Positions 6,891 through 15,002 of a stretch of DNA of 33,348 nt are shown here, in pieces (position 1 is the first letter of the stretch; the number at the start of each line of letters is the position of its first letter). The notes below the pieces were generated by a model. The model was not told the DNA's origin. It ran no database searches and saw only the letters and a list, made by a program, of their open reading frames with translations. The stretch comes from JACPKO01 sp964406775 (GTDB lineage Bacteria; Patescibacteriota; Microgenomatia; Daviesbacterales; UBA10151): assembly GCA_964406775.1 (NCBI GenBank), contig CAYOSW010000011.1:1-33348 (forward strand). The letters are read 5' to 3'. Made by a program: the position numbers and the translations under genes.

Positions 6891-8786
6891 TTAAATGGAG
6901 TACTTTAGGATTTTATCGCTATCCAGTTTAAACTGCTCTTTCTTCGCGCCGTTTATATATATGGAATAGTCAAAATCCCTCGTACCGGGTTGTTTTTGGA
7001 CAGTTAAGTCGTAATCCTTACCCGAAACCGGCTGAGGTAACTCATATTCAAAAATCAACTCTCTGGAGCTCCCTGGCCGTACCTGAACAAACGCCTCAAA
7101 TACTGTCTTGCCTAAGTCATCTTCAATAGTTGTTACGGCATTTTCAGAACCTTTTGAATTGGTTAATTTTGAACCTTTTGGCACATAAGCCCTTACATAG
7201 GTTCTGTTAATACCATTCAGCCAGACTTTGTATTCTTCGGGATTTCTGTAATTAATAGTTAATTTATGTTTAACTTTCCCTGAATTATCTATATTTATCT
7301 CAAGTTTTACATCGTCCTGAACATACAAATTCGTTTTCCCCCCGGCGAAATTAGAATCATTAATCATCAGGTAATCATAGGTATAAGGTTTCATTAGTCC
7401 TGTCCAATCAAGCTTATTTAAAGCCTCCTGCAGTTTCTGATCGTGCATATAAAACATTAAGTGCTTGCCCTGGGCAAGTTTCACACCGGCATTGATAAAC
7501 TCCGGCATTTTCTCTGTTGCCGCACCTAAAGATCGGGCCAAAATCTGCTGCATTAATGTTCCCAAAATAGCCTTTCTGTCTTCCTGACCTTTTTCGATTA
7601 TTTGAGCATATGCCTCAAGTTCGTAAATCACGTTTGGACAATTACATCTTGGATCCTTATCGGCCGAATATGTTGTTCCGAAAACCTCAATAGGCCCTGT
7701 GATTTTGATTAATTCCTCAACAACGTGAGTATCAATCAGGATAACCCCATCCCAAGGCAATCCTTCCCCCAATAGGTTATACATATTCTCAAACTGCTTC
7801 ATTGATGTAGGGACATCCGGAGACATATTTGAATCACGCATTGACCAGGCAGTTCTGGGTTTACCGTTAGCCTCCGGTAAATATCTAACAATCGGTGCGG
7901 GTGGTGTAAGCGGACAGATTTTGGACCTGCAGACTTTTAGTAATTTTTCGTCAAGTCTGTATATGTCATCCGAAGTAGATGAAGAGATTCTTCCTTTATC
8001 CAGAGTCAAAAACGCATAAGCCGTCATAAATCCTCCGGTTGGCCGTAATTCTTTATCATTCTGGAAAATCATCAGATATGTCTTCTTGGACGGCTCACCT
8101 AAAGCAGCGGGCGCAAGAAGCAATGCATCTTTCGCTTGCGTAACTGCGTAATGAGCGCCGGTAATGAAATTCTTACCCGTCTCAACCTGGCTTCTTAACC
8201 TGTATCTGCCGAATGTCTCCGGATATTTATTAACATCAACGGAGGCAACTTCATCGGCAGCTTTTTTCAGTTCAGGCTCCACCTTATCTATCTGGGGAAG
8301 CACCTTATCAAGGATTCTGACAAGCTGAGCAACCTTATCCTGTCCCGGTGTAGGCTGACCGTTAAGTCCCAGCTCATTTTTATATGGATCAAGACTGTTG
8401 ACTAAGACCTCGGTTGCCTGAAGCTCGTATTGGGCTGCTTTCGAGAAGTGCGACGCGTCCGCATAATATCCTCCTACAAAAGGAATAACCCGCATCCAGA
8501 TTAGAAAGTTTAAAGAGGTATTTAAGGAAGAATTCCCCGCCTTAACCTCACTCAGTCCTTTTTTTATTCCCTCGAGATCATTATTTTTAACCGCTTCACT
8601 CATTATCCTTGCACCGGCGATCATTTTCTTGCCGGAAGAATAAACACCGCGGATGGGGAAATAGATAAGAGCAATAACTATCAAAACACCAGCTAAAATT
8701 TTCCAGAGACCTTTAAGATTTCCCGTTTTTTTGCCGTAGATTCTATCTTGCCTGTCGAGTTTCTTGTTCAGATTGAGTAAGGGCAT
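6891..8786 (-). CDS. DUF4012 domain membrane-anchored protein
   Basis: A 631-residue protein with a cytoplasmic basic N-terminus, one membrane segment (about 27-46) and a very large domain outside the membrane. The stretch QNDKELRPTGGFMTAYAF (242-259) is the signature I associate with DUF4012. That family is found in Actinobacteria, Chloroflexi and many CPR genomes, often inside polysaccharide loci. Its biochemical role is not established. The first 220 residues are largely helical, and the C-terminal 130 residues look like beta-strand-rich domains. Cysteine pairs (VCRSKIC and RCNC) could form disulfides. It sits directly downstream of the sugar transferase gene, which supports a role in assembling or anchoring the surface glycan, but that role is inference. 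Confidence 0.85.
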   Translation of the reverse strand: MPLLNLNKKLDRQDRIYGKKTGNLKGLWKILAGVLIVIALIYFPIRGVYSSGKKMIAGARIMSEAVKNNDLEGIKKGLSEVKAGNSSLNTSLNFLIWMRVIPFVGGYYADASHFSKAAQYELQATEVLVNSLDPYKNELGLNGQPTPGQDKVAQLVRILDKVLPQIDKVEPELKKAADEVASVDVNKYPETFGRYRLRSQVETGKNFITGAHYAVTQAKDALLLAPAALGEPSKKTYLMIFQNDKELRPTGGFMTAYAFLTLDKGRISSSTSDDIYRLDEKLLKVCRSKICPLTPPAPIVRYLPEANGKPRTAWSMRDSNMSPDVPTSMKQFENMYNLLGEGLPWDGVILIDTHVVEELIKITGPIEVFGTTYSADKDPRCNCPNVIYELEAYAQIIEKGQEDRKAILGTLMQQILARSLGAATEKMPEFINAGVKLAQGKHLMFYMHDQKLQEALNKLDWTGLMKPYTYDYLMINDSNFAGGKTNLYVQDDVKLEINIDNSGKVKHKLTINYRNPEEYKVWLNGINRTYVRAYVPKGSKLTNSKGSENAVTTIEDDLGKTVFEAFVQVRPGSSRELIFEYELPQPVSGKDYDLTVQKQPGTRDFDYSIYINGAKKEQFKLDSDKILKYSI

Positions 8787-8792
8787 TGATTT

Positions 8793-8821
8793 ATTGTAAT
8801 GAAAATTTTCCGTCTTTTCAA
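8793..8821 (-). promoter_or_regulatory. Candidate leaderless promoter of the DUF4012 gene
   Basis: TTGAAA -35 (8816-8821, five of six), a 17-bp spacer and TACAAT -10 (8793-8798, five of six), with only 6 nt between the -10 and the ATG. This is the best promoter match in the window and implies an mRNA starting at the AUG. Confidence 0.6.
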
Positions 8822-8824
8822 ATT

Positions 8825-9454
8825 TCAGACTGCACCCCGCCCGAAAAGTACAGCGGGTACTGTTTTTAAGATAAGATAGATATCATAAAAAACTGACCTT
8901 CTTTGAACATACTGTGCATCCATCTCAACCCTTTTATCAAAATTGATCTGAGAACGCCCAGATACCTGCCAAACACCGGTTAGCCCGGGCTTTGATGATA
9001 AAATAATTTTTACAAAATCGCGAGACTTCGGATATTTTTTCTGCTGCTCTTCAAGCTCAAAAGGATAATAGGCGCGGGGACCGACTATACTCATTTCCCC
9101 TCTCCAAATATTAAAAAACTGAGGGAATTCGTCAATGGAAAATTTCCTGATAAACTTTCCGACGTTGGTCACTCTGGGGTCATTATGAAGTTTATAGCTG
9201 TTTTTTTTGTATTCTTTTAAAAGTTCGGGGTTTTTCTGAAGAAGATCCTGAGCGCCTACTACCATCGAACGAAATTTATGCATTTTAAAAAGCTTACCGT
9301 TTTTACCAACACGCATAGGGGTATCCGCCATAATCGGACCTTTAGAATCAATTTTTATGGCAATTGCGACAGCCAAAAGAAGCGGGGAAAACATTATTAA
9401 ACCCAACGCACTCCCCAGCATATCCATCATTCTTTTTATAGAATCGTAAAACAT
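8825..9454 (-). CDS. Monotopic phosphoglycosyltransferase (bacterial sugar transferase, WcaJ/ExoY-like)
   Basis: Transfers a sugar phosphate from a nucleotide sugar to undecaprenyl phosphate, the first step of lipid-linked glycan synthesis at the cytoplasmic face of the membrane. At 209 residues it is the minimal catalytic form, without the extra N-terminal membrane domain of WcaJ/WbaP. Visible features are a re-entrant hydrophobic segment (about 13-33), the GKLFKMHKFRSM stretch (53-64), DPRVTNVGKFIRK (92-104), the catalytic Asp-Glu dyad D108-E109 in SIDEFPQ, IVGPRAYYPFE (123-133) and KPGLTGVWQVSGR (155-167). Sugar specificity cannot be read from sequence. It lies between a GT4 gene and the DUF4012 gene and has a consensus -10 box next to its start. 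Confidence 0.95.
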   Translation of the reverse strand: MFYDSIKRMMDMLGSALGLIMFSPLLLAVAIAIKIDSKGPIMADTPMRVGKNGKLFKMHKFRSMVVGAQDLLQKNPELLKEYKKNSYKLHNDPRVTNVGKFIRKFSIDEFPQFFNIWRGEMSIVGPRAYYPFELEEQQKKYPKSRDFVKIILSSKPGLTGVWQVSGRSQINFDKRVEMDAQYVQRRSVFYDIYLILKTVPAVLFGRGAV

Positions 9455-9461
9455 AAGCGTA

Positions 9462-9467
9462 ATTATA
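9462..9467 (-). promoter_or_regulatory. Candidate leaderless -10 box of the sugar transferase gene
   Basis: Perfect TATAAT on the minus strand, 7 nt before the ATG, in the 72-nt gap after the GT4 gene. No good -35 at the expected distance. Confidence 0.45.
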
Positions 9468-9526
9468 TCCTAAAACGGTTTATTCGGCTGTTATCTGCAA
9501 CAATCTACTCAACCAGCCCCTTTTAT

Positions 9527-10582
9527 CTATTTAAGATTAACCAATTCTAGAAGACGGGCTTTAAAATTTTCCTTAGAAAACTTTTCCGCGTTTTTATAAC
9601 AAACTGACGGATCAATATTCATTTTTTCAAATTTATCGAGGGCTTCGTTTAATGCACCAGCATTTTGACTGCTGAAATAAACTCCTGTTTCCCCGTTTAT
9701 TACCGTTTCCAAAACTCCTCCTTTACCGAAGCATATTACACCTTTCCCGAATGCCTGTGCTTCGATTGCCGTCATTCCGAAATCTTCCTCAGCCATAATA
9801 ATTAGTCCATTGCATCCGGCTAAAAGATTTTCCAACAAATCATCACCAACTTTCCCTAAAACCTCAACATTTTTTCCGGCTTTTTCTTTAATCAAGTCGA
9901 GCTGAGGGCCGCTGCCGACAATCTTTAATTTTCTATTTTCATTATGAAAAGCGCTAACCGCTATCTGTACTTTCTTGTAGGTATTCAGCCTGCTGATTAT
10001 CAAATAATAACCTCCCGGAAAACTTTTCTCCGGATTAAATTCATCCGTACCCACAAAAGGATAAAGAACTTTTGATCCAACTCCGTATATGGATTTAAGT
10101 CGCGCTGCGCAATTTTCCGATCCCGCAATCCAATAATCAACCCGACTCGCAAAAACTTTATCAAAATTACGGAAAGTGTTAATAAAAGGGATCTGCGGGG
10201 TTTTTTCATTATTAAAATTCCACAAAAATCTCGGCGGGGTGTGAATATAACAAACGTGCTTTGTATCAGGTTTTGTTATTATGGCTTTTGCAAATCTTGT
10301 TGTGTGGGAAATAACTAAATCAAACCCTGAAAAATCAAACTGCTCAAAAGCAAGTGGGTAAATGGGCATCAAGGGTTTATACACCTGTTTTAAAAGAGGG
10401 GTTTTTTGAAGGAAGGAGGTAATAATTTTCTTATTTTTGAAATTATTTTTGATAAACGGGTTTTTAAAATCAGCGATTGCAGTATAAATAGGAGCTTCGG
10501 GGAAAATATTAGAAATTTCCGCTAATACTTTTTCCGCCCCACCCCATTGGATTAAATCATCGTGAACCAAGGCAATCTTCAT
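9527..10582 (-). CDS. GT4-family glycosyltransferase
   Basis: A soluble or peripheral GT-B glycosyltransferase of 351 residues that would add a sugar to the lipid-linked intermediate in the cytoplasm. It begins MKIALVHDDLIQWGGAEKVL, the usual first strand plus glycine-rich loop. The nucleotide-sugar-binding E-x7-E motif is intact as EDFGMTAIE near residue 272. The frame stays open upstream to 10768, but that extension runs antisense over the start of rsmH and has no homology-like features, so the ATG at 10582 was chosen. Donor and acceptor are unknown. The start lies on a 7-bp tandem repeat that supplies -10-like hexamers. Confidence 0.93.
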   Translation of the reverse strand: MKIALVHDDLIQWGGAEKVLAEISNIFPEAPIYTAIADFKNPFIKNNFKNKKIITSFLQKTPLLKQVYKPLMPIYPLAFEQFDFSGFDLVISHTTRFAKAIITKPDTKHVCYIHTPPRFLWNFNNEKTPQIPFINTFRNFDKVFASRVDYWIAGSENCAARLKSIYGVGSKVLYPFVGTDEFNPEKSFPGGYYLIISRLNTYKKVQIAVSAFHNENRKLKIVGSGPQLDLIKEKAGKNVEVLGKVGDDLLENLLAGCNGLIIMAEEDFGMTAIEAQAFGKGVICFGKGGVLETVINGETGVYFSSQNAGALNEALDKFEKMNIDPSVCYKNAEKFSKENFKARLLELVNLK

Positions 10583-10585
10583 TGT

Positions 10586-10606
10586 GTATAGCGTATAGGG
10601 TATAGT
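10586..10606. repeat. Three tandem 7-bp repeats in a divergent promoter
   Basis: GTATAG occurs three times at an exact 7-bp period (10586, 10593 and 10600), the seventh base varying C, G, T. On the minus strand each copy reads CTATAC, so each offers a TATAC -10-like core just upstream of the GT4 start at 10582. A TTGTTG (18 bp before the middle copy) could act as -35. It fills about a third of the 60-nt gap between the divergent GT4 and rsmH genes. Confidence 0.6.
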
Positions 10607-10629
10607 TTCTTTTTTCAACAATTTAACCA

Positions 10630-10635
10630 TATAAT
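10630..10635 (+). promoter_or_regulatory. Candidate leaderless -10 box of rsmH
   Basis: Perfect TATAAT ending 7 nt before the rsmH ATG at 10643, placing the expected transcription start at the start codon. The hexamer 17 bp upstream (TTCTTT) is a poor -35. No Shine-Dalgarno sequence. Confidence 0.5.
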
Positions 10636-10642
10636 TACCCCT

Positions 10643-11527
10643 ATGAGCACTTACCATATTCCCGTTATGCTGAAAGAAACCCTGGAATTTCTGCAGGTCA
10701 AAAAAGACCGCTGGTATGTTGACTGTAATTTGGGAGGCGGCGGACATACAACCGGAATCCTTGAGCACGGAGGGAATGTCTTAGGAATTGATCTTGATCC
10801 TGATGCAATCAGCGAAGTTTCATCAAACTTAAAAAAATATATTGACTCGGGTAATTTAAAACTGGCCCAAACCAATTTCCTGAATATTAAAGATGCCGTA
10901 TCCCAAAATAAAATTCCGGGTGTAGCCGGTATATTGTTTGACCTTGGTGTTTCAACACACCAACTGGATATTGCCGAAAGAGGTTTCAGTTTCAACGCTG
11001 ATGCCCCGCTGGATATGCGTATGGATCAGACTAAAGGAGCATCTGCTAAGGATTTAATCAACGGTCTTTACGAAAAAGAGCTTGCCGAATTATTTTTGAA
11101 ACTGGGGGAAGAAAACTTCTCAAAACCTATCGCCCGGGCAATTGTAAAATACCGCGAGAATAAGCTGATCGAAAGTACAAACGAATTGGCAAATATTATT
11201 TTATCCGTAAGGCGGCGCTCGCCTTCCGACAGAACTCATCCGGCGACAAGAATATTTCAGGCTTTAAGAATTGCCGTGAATGATGAGTTAAATTCTTTAA
11301 AAGAGGCACTACCCAACGCCTTTGAAGTTTTAAACCCCGGCGGAAGAATTATCGTTATAAGTTTCCACTCGCTTGAAGACAGAATTGTTAAAAATTATTT
11401 CCGTGAACTGGAAGAAAAAAAGACAGCGAAAATTTTAACCGATAAACCCGTTGAGACTACCGGAGAAGAAGCTGATTTGAACCCCCGATCCAGAAGTGCT
11501 AAACTCCGCGCAATTGAAAAAATATGA
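10643..11527 (+). CDS. rsmH: 16S rRNA (cytosine(1402)-N(4))-methyltransferase RsmH
   Basis: Methylates N4 of C1402 in 16S rRNA at the ribosomal P site using S-adenosylmethionine. The 294 residues show the diagnostic N-terminus HIPVMLKE (5-12), the SAM-binding loop DCNLGGGGHTTGIL (27-40) with GIDLDPDA (48-55), LFDLGVSTHQLD, the RGFSFNADAPLDMRMD stretch, RRRSPSDRTHPATR and the C-terminal FHSLEDRIVK. The length is normal for the family. In most bacteria rsmH (mraW) opens the dcw cluster just before ftsL; here it is isolated, on the opposite strand and about 7.4 kb from ftsL. It overlaps the next ORF by the ATGA junction. Confidence 0.97.
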   Translation: MSTYHIPVMLKETLEFLQVKKDRWYVDCNLGGGGHTTGILEHGGNVLGIDLDPDAISEVSSNLKKYIDSGNLKLAQTNFLNIKDAVSQNKIPGVAGILFDLGVSTHQLDIAERGFSFNADAPLDMRMDQTKGASAKDLINGLYEKELAELFLKLGEENFSKPIARAIVKYRENKLIESTNELANIILSVRRRSPSDRTHPATRIFQALRIAVNDELNSLKEALPNAFEVLNPGGRIIVISFHSLEDRIVKNYFRELEEKKTAKILTDKPVETTGEEADLNPRSRSAKLRAIEKI

Positions 11528-11835
11528 GCGAACGATTAGGTTCCATTCTCAAAGCACTTCCCATTAATAGGTCTACTACTCTAGATTCTTTCCAGCCTAG
11601 ACCTGGTATGGGGGATTTGTGCAATGATTGCGGATTTCAAAATGTTGAGGAAGGAAAACCTCCTTGCCTTGCTATGTACCCGGACCTGACCCGTAGAGAG
11701 ACTTTGCAGGAAGTCTGTGGTTCCTACAGACCCTTAGACCGGCTTAAACAAAGGAGATCAGATCAGACGTCAAATAAACCTCCACTGGGTTTTCATAATG
11801 TTAGACAGGTTCACACATTCCCGGATTCCAAATAA
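11524..11835 (+). CDS. Small four-cysteine protein coupled to rsmH, unknown function
   Basis: I do not recognise this 103-residue protein. It starts inside the rsmH stop codon (ATGA), which favours translational coupling. Four cysteines at 33, 36, 48 and 65, beginning with the CxxC pair in LCNDCGF, could bind one zinc ion. The sequence is polar and Arg/Lys-rich with no membrane segment, so although it occupies the usual ftsL position it is not FtsL. Its 3' end overlaps the converging GT4 gene by 25 nt. If it is not real, about 283 bp between rsmH and that gene would be noncoding. A nucleic-acid-binding role would fit the charge but is a guess. Confidence 0.6.
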   Translation: MSERLGSILKALPINRSTTLDSFQPRPGMGDLCNDCGFQNVEEGKPPCLAMYPDLTRRETLQEVCGSYRPLDRLKQRRSDQTSNKPPLGFHNVRQVHTFPDSK

Positions 11836-12935
11836 ATTTCCAGCGTCTTCTCAGTCATTTTCCTCCAGCTAAAATCCTTGTATCTTTCCGTTCCGGCTTT
11901 TACCAGTTTCTCCCTTAATTTTCCGCTGGTCAGCACATTTGTGATTTTCTCCGCTATATCTGCCTGGTTTTTAGGATTAAAATATACACAGGCCTCTCCA
12001 CCTATTTCTTTAAGAGGTCCGATTTCAGAACAAACAACCGGGCAACCACAGGCAAATGCTTCAAGTACCGGTATCCCGAATCCCTCCTCAAGCGAAGGCA
12101 TCACAAAAGCTTTGGCATTACCCAGAAGCGCCACCAAAACCTCATCAGTTACAAAACCTGTGTAAATAATGCCTTCGTCCTTGAAACGATCTTTTATTCT
12201 CTTCCAAAAATAATGATCCGCTCCGGCTAAAACAAGTTTAAGATCGGGATTTGATTTCCTCAGCTCTCTGAAAGCCCCTATTAACCTCTCTATATTTTTG
12301 TGCGGATGAGCATTACCGACGTAAAATATATATTCTCCCGTGATTCCGATTTTTCCCAGCAGTTTAATTTGAATTTTTTTATCTCTTTTTTTCTTTATCT
12401 CAAGAATTGAATCAGCAACACCTTCAGTTGTTACGATGATCCTTCCGTTATTTATATCCCACTCATTTTTTAGCTGACTTTTAACGTACTCCGACGGAAC
12501 TAATATTTTCTGCGATTTTTTCAGAGCAAAATCGAACACTTTCCTGTAGCCAAACTGCTTAACTTTATAAGTAAGCGGATCAAGCGTCGTTGCCCTATTC
12601 ATTGTAAAATGCTGATGGATCAGGTCGTGGATAGTAACGACAAATTTTCCCTTGTAAAAAACGGGCACATTAAAATGAGGAAAATGAACAAGATCAGGTT
12701 TTAAATCATTTAAAATTTTCGGCAGCTTAAATTGCTCCGATACGGAGTACCAATTAAAATCGGCCTCTACCGCCGTAAAGTTCCCATCAAATTTAAAGCG
12801 TCCCAGATCCCTCTTTTTCAATAAAATTTTATATTTGTTTTTGTGATCTATAACCTGAAGATTTTCCAGAAGATTGCGGATATACCTGCCTACTCCCGAT
12901 TCATTTATAAGCCTGGCGTCTATACAGATATCCAT
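11811..12935 (-). CDS. GT4-family glycosyltransferase
   Basis: A 374-residue GT-B glycosyltransferase with the N-terminal INESGVGRYIRNLLENL loop (10-26) and the strong C-terminal signature SLEEGFGIPVLEAFACG holding the E-x7-E motif. The DLVHFPHFN and VVTIHDLIHQHF stretches resemble mannosyl- or rhamnosyltransferases of the WbcX/RfaB type, but specificity cannot be assigned. It is the last gene of the long minus-strand run; its ATG directly follows the stop codon of the preceding GT2 gene with no gap. Its 3' end overlaps the small ORF behind rsmH, and no hairpin terminator is visible between the two converging genes. Confidence 0.94.
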   Translation of the reverse strand: MDICIDARLINESGVGRYIRNLLENLQVIDHKNKYKILLKKRDLGRFKFDGNFTAVEADFNWYSVSEQFKLPKILNDLKPDLVHFPHFNVPVFYKGKFVVTIHDLIHQHFTMNRATTLDPLTYKVKQFGYRKVFDFALKKSQKILVPSEYVKSQLKNEWDINNGRIIVTTEGVADSILEIKKKRDKKIQIKLLGKIGITGEYIFYVGNAHPHKNIERLIGAFRELRKSNPDLKLVLAGADHYFWKRIKDRFKDEGIIYTGFVTDEVLVALLGNAKAFVMPSLEEGFGIPVLEAFACGCPVVCSEIGPLKEIGGEACVYFNPKNQADIAEKITNVLTSGKLREKLVKAGTERYKDFSWRKMTEKTLEIYLESGNV

Positions 12936-13802
12936 TTATACACTCATCCTGATTCTAGCCATTCCCCACTTTAAGTAAATAGCCAGATAAACCAGCCAGT
13001 TGACAAAGAAAGGATAGTTTTTTTTGTAATGTTTATTATAAAAAATCAGCATTGCATCGTAAAACGCATTCATAGCCCGGGTTTTTGTTTCCCTTCCTGC
13101 CGGGGATAAATCTTTTGAATGTTTTTTAAGTCCGTGCGATATTCCTTTGTAGTGAATAATCTTCACTTCCGGATCATAAACTACTTTAAATCCCGCTTTC
13201 TTTATACGCAGACAAAGATCGATGTCTTCTCCGAACATAAAAAACTTCTCATCAAAAAGACCAGACTTATCCAACACATCTTTTGTTGTCATTAAAAATG
13301 CACCTGTAATTGCGTCAACTTCGTGCAGGACTTCGGGGTTATTCCCCGTTAAATGATAAAGACTGTCGTTCCCCAAAACATAAAGCAAAGACGCATACGG
13401 AGTCGGAAATCCCCGGTGCGCAGTCATATCGGTTTTGCCGTTTGATAAAATAATTTTACAGGTTGCAGCCCCGACAAGCGGATCTTCAAAATCCTCCAGA
13501 ATTTTTTTTATGACTCCCTTTTCGAGAAGACAATCGGGATTTAAAAGCAGTATGAATTCGGTTTTTAATTGCCTGAGAACCTGATTGTGAGCCCTACCAA
13601 ATCCCACGTTTTCCTTATTTTCAATAAACTCATATTCCCTGAATTTTTCCCTGGCTATTTTAAAACTTTCATCAGTCGAATTATTATCAACAACAACGAC
13701 TTTTATTTTGGCTTCATTTTCTACGAGTTTGATTGATGATAAACATTTACTCAGATACTCTCCTGAATTATAATTTATAATAGAAATTGTCAGGTCTTTC
13801 AT
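12936..13802 (-). CDS. GT2-family glycosyltransferase (WbbL/rhamnosyltransferase-like)
   Basis: A 288-residue inverting GT-A glycosyltransferase, cytoplasmic or membrane-associated. Motifs in order: INYNSGEYLSKCL at the N-terminus, VVVDNNSTDES, ENVGFGRAHNQ, the DxD-like LLLNPDC, and the acceptor-loop GLFDEKFFMFGEDIDLCLR with the probable catalytic base in ED. This pattern is shared with rhamnosyltransferases such as WbbL. A hydrophobic C-terminal stretch (about 265-280) may attach it to the membrane. It overlaps the upstream GT4 gene by 4 nt and abuts the downstream one. It is a paralogue of the gene at 17955. Confidence 0.93.
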   Translation of the reverse strand: MKDLTISIINYNSGEYLSKCLSSIKLVENEAKIKVVVVDNNSTDESFKIAREKFREYEFIENKENVGFGRAHNQVLRQLKTEFILLLNPDCLLEKGVIKKILEDFEDPLVGAATCKIILSNGKTDMTAHRGFPTPYASLLYVLGNDSLYHLTGNNPEVLHEVDAITGAFLMTTKDVLDKSGLFDEKFFMFGEDIDLCLRIKKAGFKVVYDPEVKIIHYKGISHGLKKHSKDLSPAGRETKTRAMNAFYDAMLIFYNKHYKKNYPFFVNWLVYLAIYLKWGMARIRMSV

Positions 13803-14995
13803 TTCTGATTTTCCACTACTTCCTTATAAACATCACTGAGTTTTTTGGCAATTGAGCTGTATGAATAATTTGTCTGAACCAGATTTCTGGCATTTAACGC
13901 AATCCTTTTATAAAGTTCCGCGTCCTGTATTACTTTGACTGCCATTGCCGCCAGATCATCGGGATTATTGCCGATAAGAATTGATTCACCTTTAACGGCA
14001 TCTATACCTTCCGTACCTATCTCGGTTGTCACCACAGGCATTTTTGAAGCCATTGCCGCCAATATTTTAAGTCTTGTTCCCCCGGGGCCGTAAAGAGGCG
14101 CTACCATAATGCCGTTTTCCTGATAGGCTTTTTTTACCGAATCGATATCATCAACGGCAAAATCGGAAAGCTCTATATTTTTATCTCTGAGATCCGATAT
14201 CTTTCCCGTATTCTGGCCTGCGATAACTAATTTGCAGTCCGGAATTTTTTCCAAAATCTTAGGAAATACTTTTTTTGCCAGAACTCGTGCCGCTTCAATA
14301 TTTTGCAGCCAGGCATAATTCCCCATAAATAAGATTGTTTTTTTAAAGTGAAGAGGAACGTTTTCGATTAAATCCTCCCCGACACCGTTAGGGATAACCG
14401 TAACTTTAAGGCCTTTGACCAACTGCTTCATTTCTTTTGCGTCTCTTTCCGAAACCGCAATTACTCTCGCCGCCTTTTTCCAAAAATATGTTTCCCAGTA
14501 ACGGATTTTCATCACATCCAGCATCAGAAGCGGTCTTAAGAAAGGGATTCGGAAGTTATTTGCATAGTGTCTGTAGACCTGATATTCAATGGTTTGATCA
14601 ACTAAAACTATCGGAATGTCAGTCTTCGGAATATGCGGGGAAACATAAAAAGTTTCAGCGTGAATCAAATCAAATTTTTCACTGGCTATAATTTTTTTCA
14701 AATCTTTTTTTTGCTCGCTGGAAAAATTCCGGATAACCAAAAAAGGAAACGCCGAAAAACCGGTGTTAACAATGTTGGAAAATGTCCAGGGTTTTTTTGC
14801 GCGTTTAAAAACATAAATGTTTTTGCAAAACGGTTTTAATTTATTAACATACTTTTCTTCCGAATCGAATTTGATTAAAGAACAGAGTGTTATTTCGTGA
14901 TTTTCCGATAATTTTTTGATGAGATTATATGAACGGATTTGCCCGCCCGACGTCGGAGGGTAAGGCAGGTAAGGAGTCAGCATTAATATCTTCAT
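13799..14995 (-). CDS. GT4-like glycosyltransferase with altered donor-site glutamate
   Basis: A 398-residue GT-B protein. The N-terminus MLTPYLPYPPTSGGQIRSYN (5-24) is the familiar start of sugar transferases with a PEP-CTERM/exopolysaccharide-type GT4 fold. VIPNGV (200-205), GNYAWLQNIEAA (225-236) and GTRLKIL (306-312) are all present. In relatives the last motif continues LKILEAMA, with the Glu contacting the donor ribose; here it reads LKILAAMA, so residue 313 is Ala (codon GCG at 14057-14059). The enzyme may be inactive or use a modified donor site. It overlaps the next gene by 4 nt and starts 7 nt after the upstream one. Confidence 0.88.
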   Translation of the reverse strand: MKILMLTPYLPYPPTSGGQIRSYNLIKKLSENHEITLCSLIKFDSEEKYVNKLKPFCKNIYVFKRAKKPWTFSNIVNTGFSAFPFLVIRNFSSEQKKDLKKIIASEKFDLIHAETFYVSPHIPKTDIPIVLVDQTIEYQVYRHYANNFRIPFLRPLLMLDVMKIRYWETYFWKKAARVIAVSERDAKEMKQLVKGLKVTVIPNGVGEDLIENVPLHFKKTILFMGNYAWLQNIEAARVLAKKVFPKILEKIPDCKLVIAGQNTGKISDLRDKNIELSDFAVDDIDSVKKAYQENGIMVAPLYGPGGTRLKILAAMASKMPVVTTEIGTEGIDAVKGESILIGNNPDDLAAMAVKVIQDAELYKRIALNARNLVQTNYSYSSIAKKLSDVYKEVVENQK

Positions 14996-15002
14996 CTAGT
15001 CT

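Noticed and set aside
10583..10768. Upstream extension of the GT4 gene beyond the ATG at 10582
   Set aside because: It overlaps the start of rsmH in antisense, and family-like sequence begins only at MKIALVHDD.
10651..10995. Minus-strand 114-codon frame inside rsmH
   Set aside because: A shadow of rsmH, which has all family motifs.
11524..11835. FtsL identity for the ORF behind rsmH
   Set aside because: No membrane segment or coiled coil; the FtsL-like protein is at 2878-3204.
11790..11840. Bidirectional terminator between the converging genes
   Set aside because: No GC-rich hairpin with a T-run was found in the overlap.
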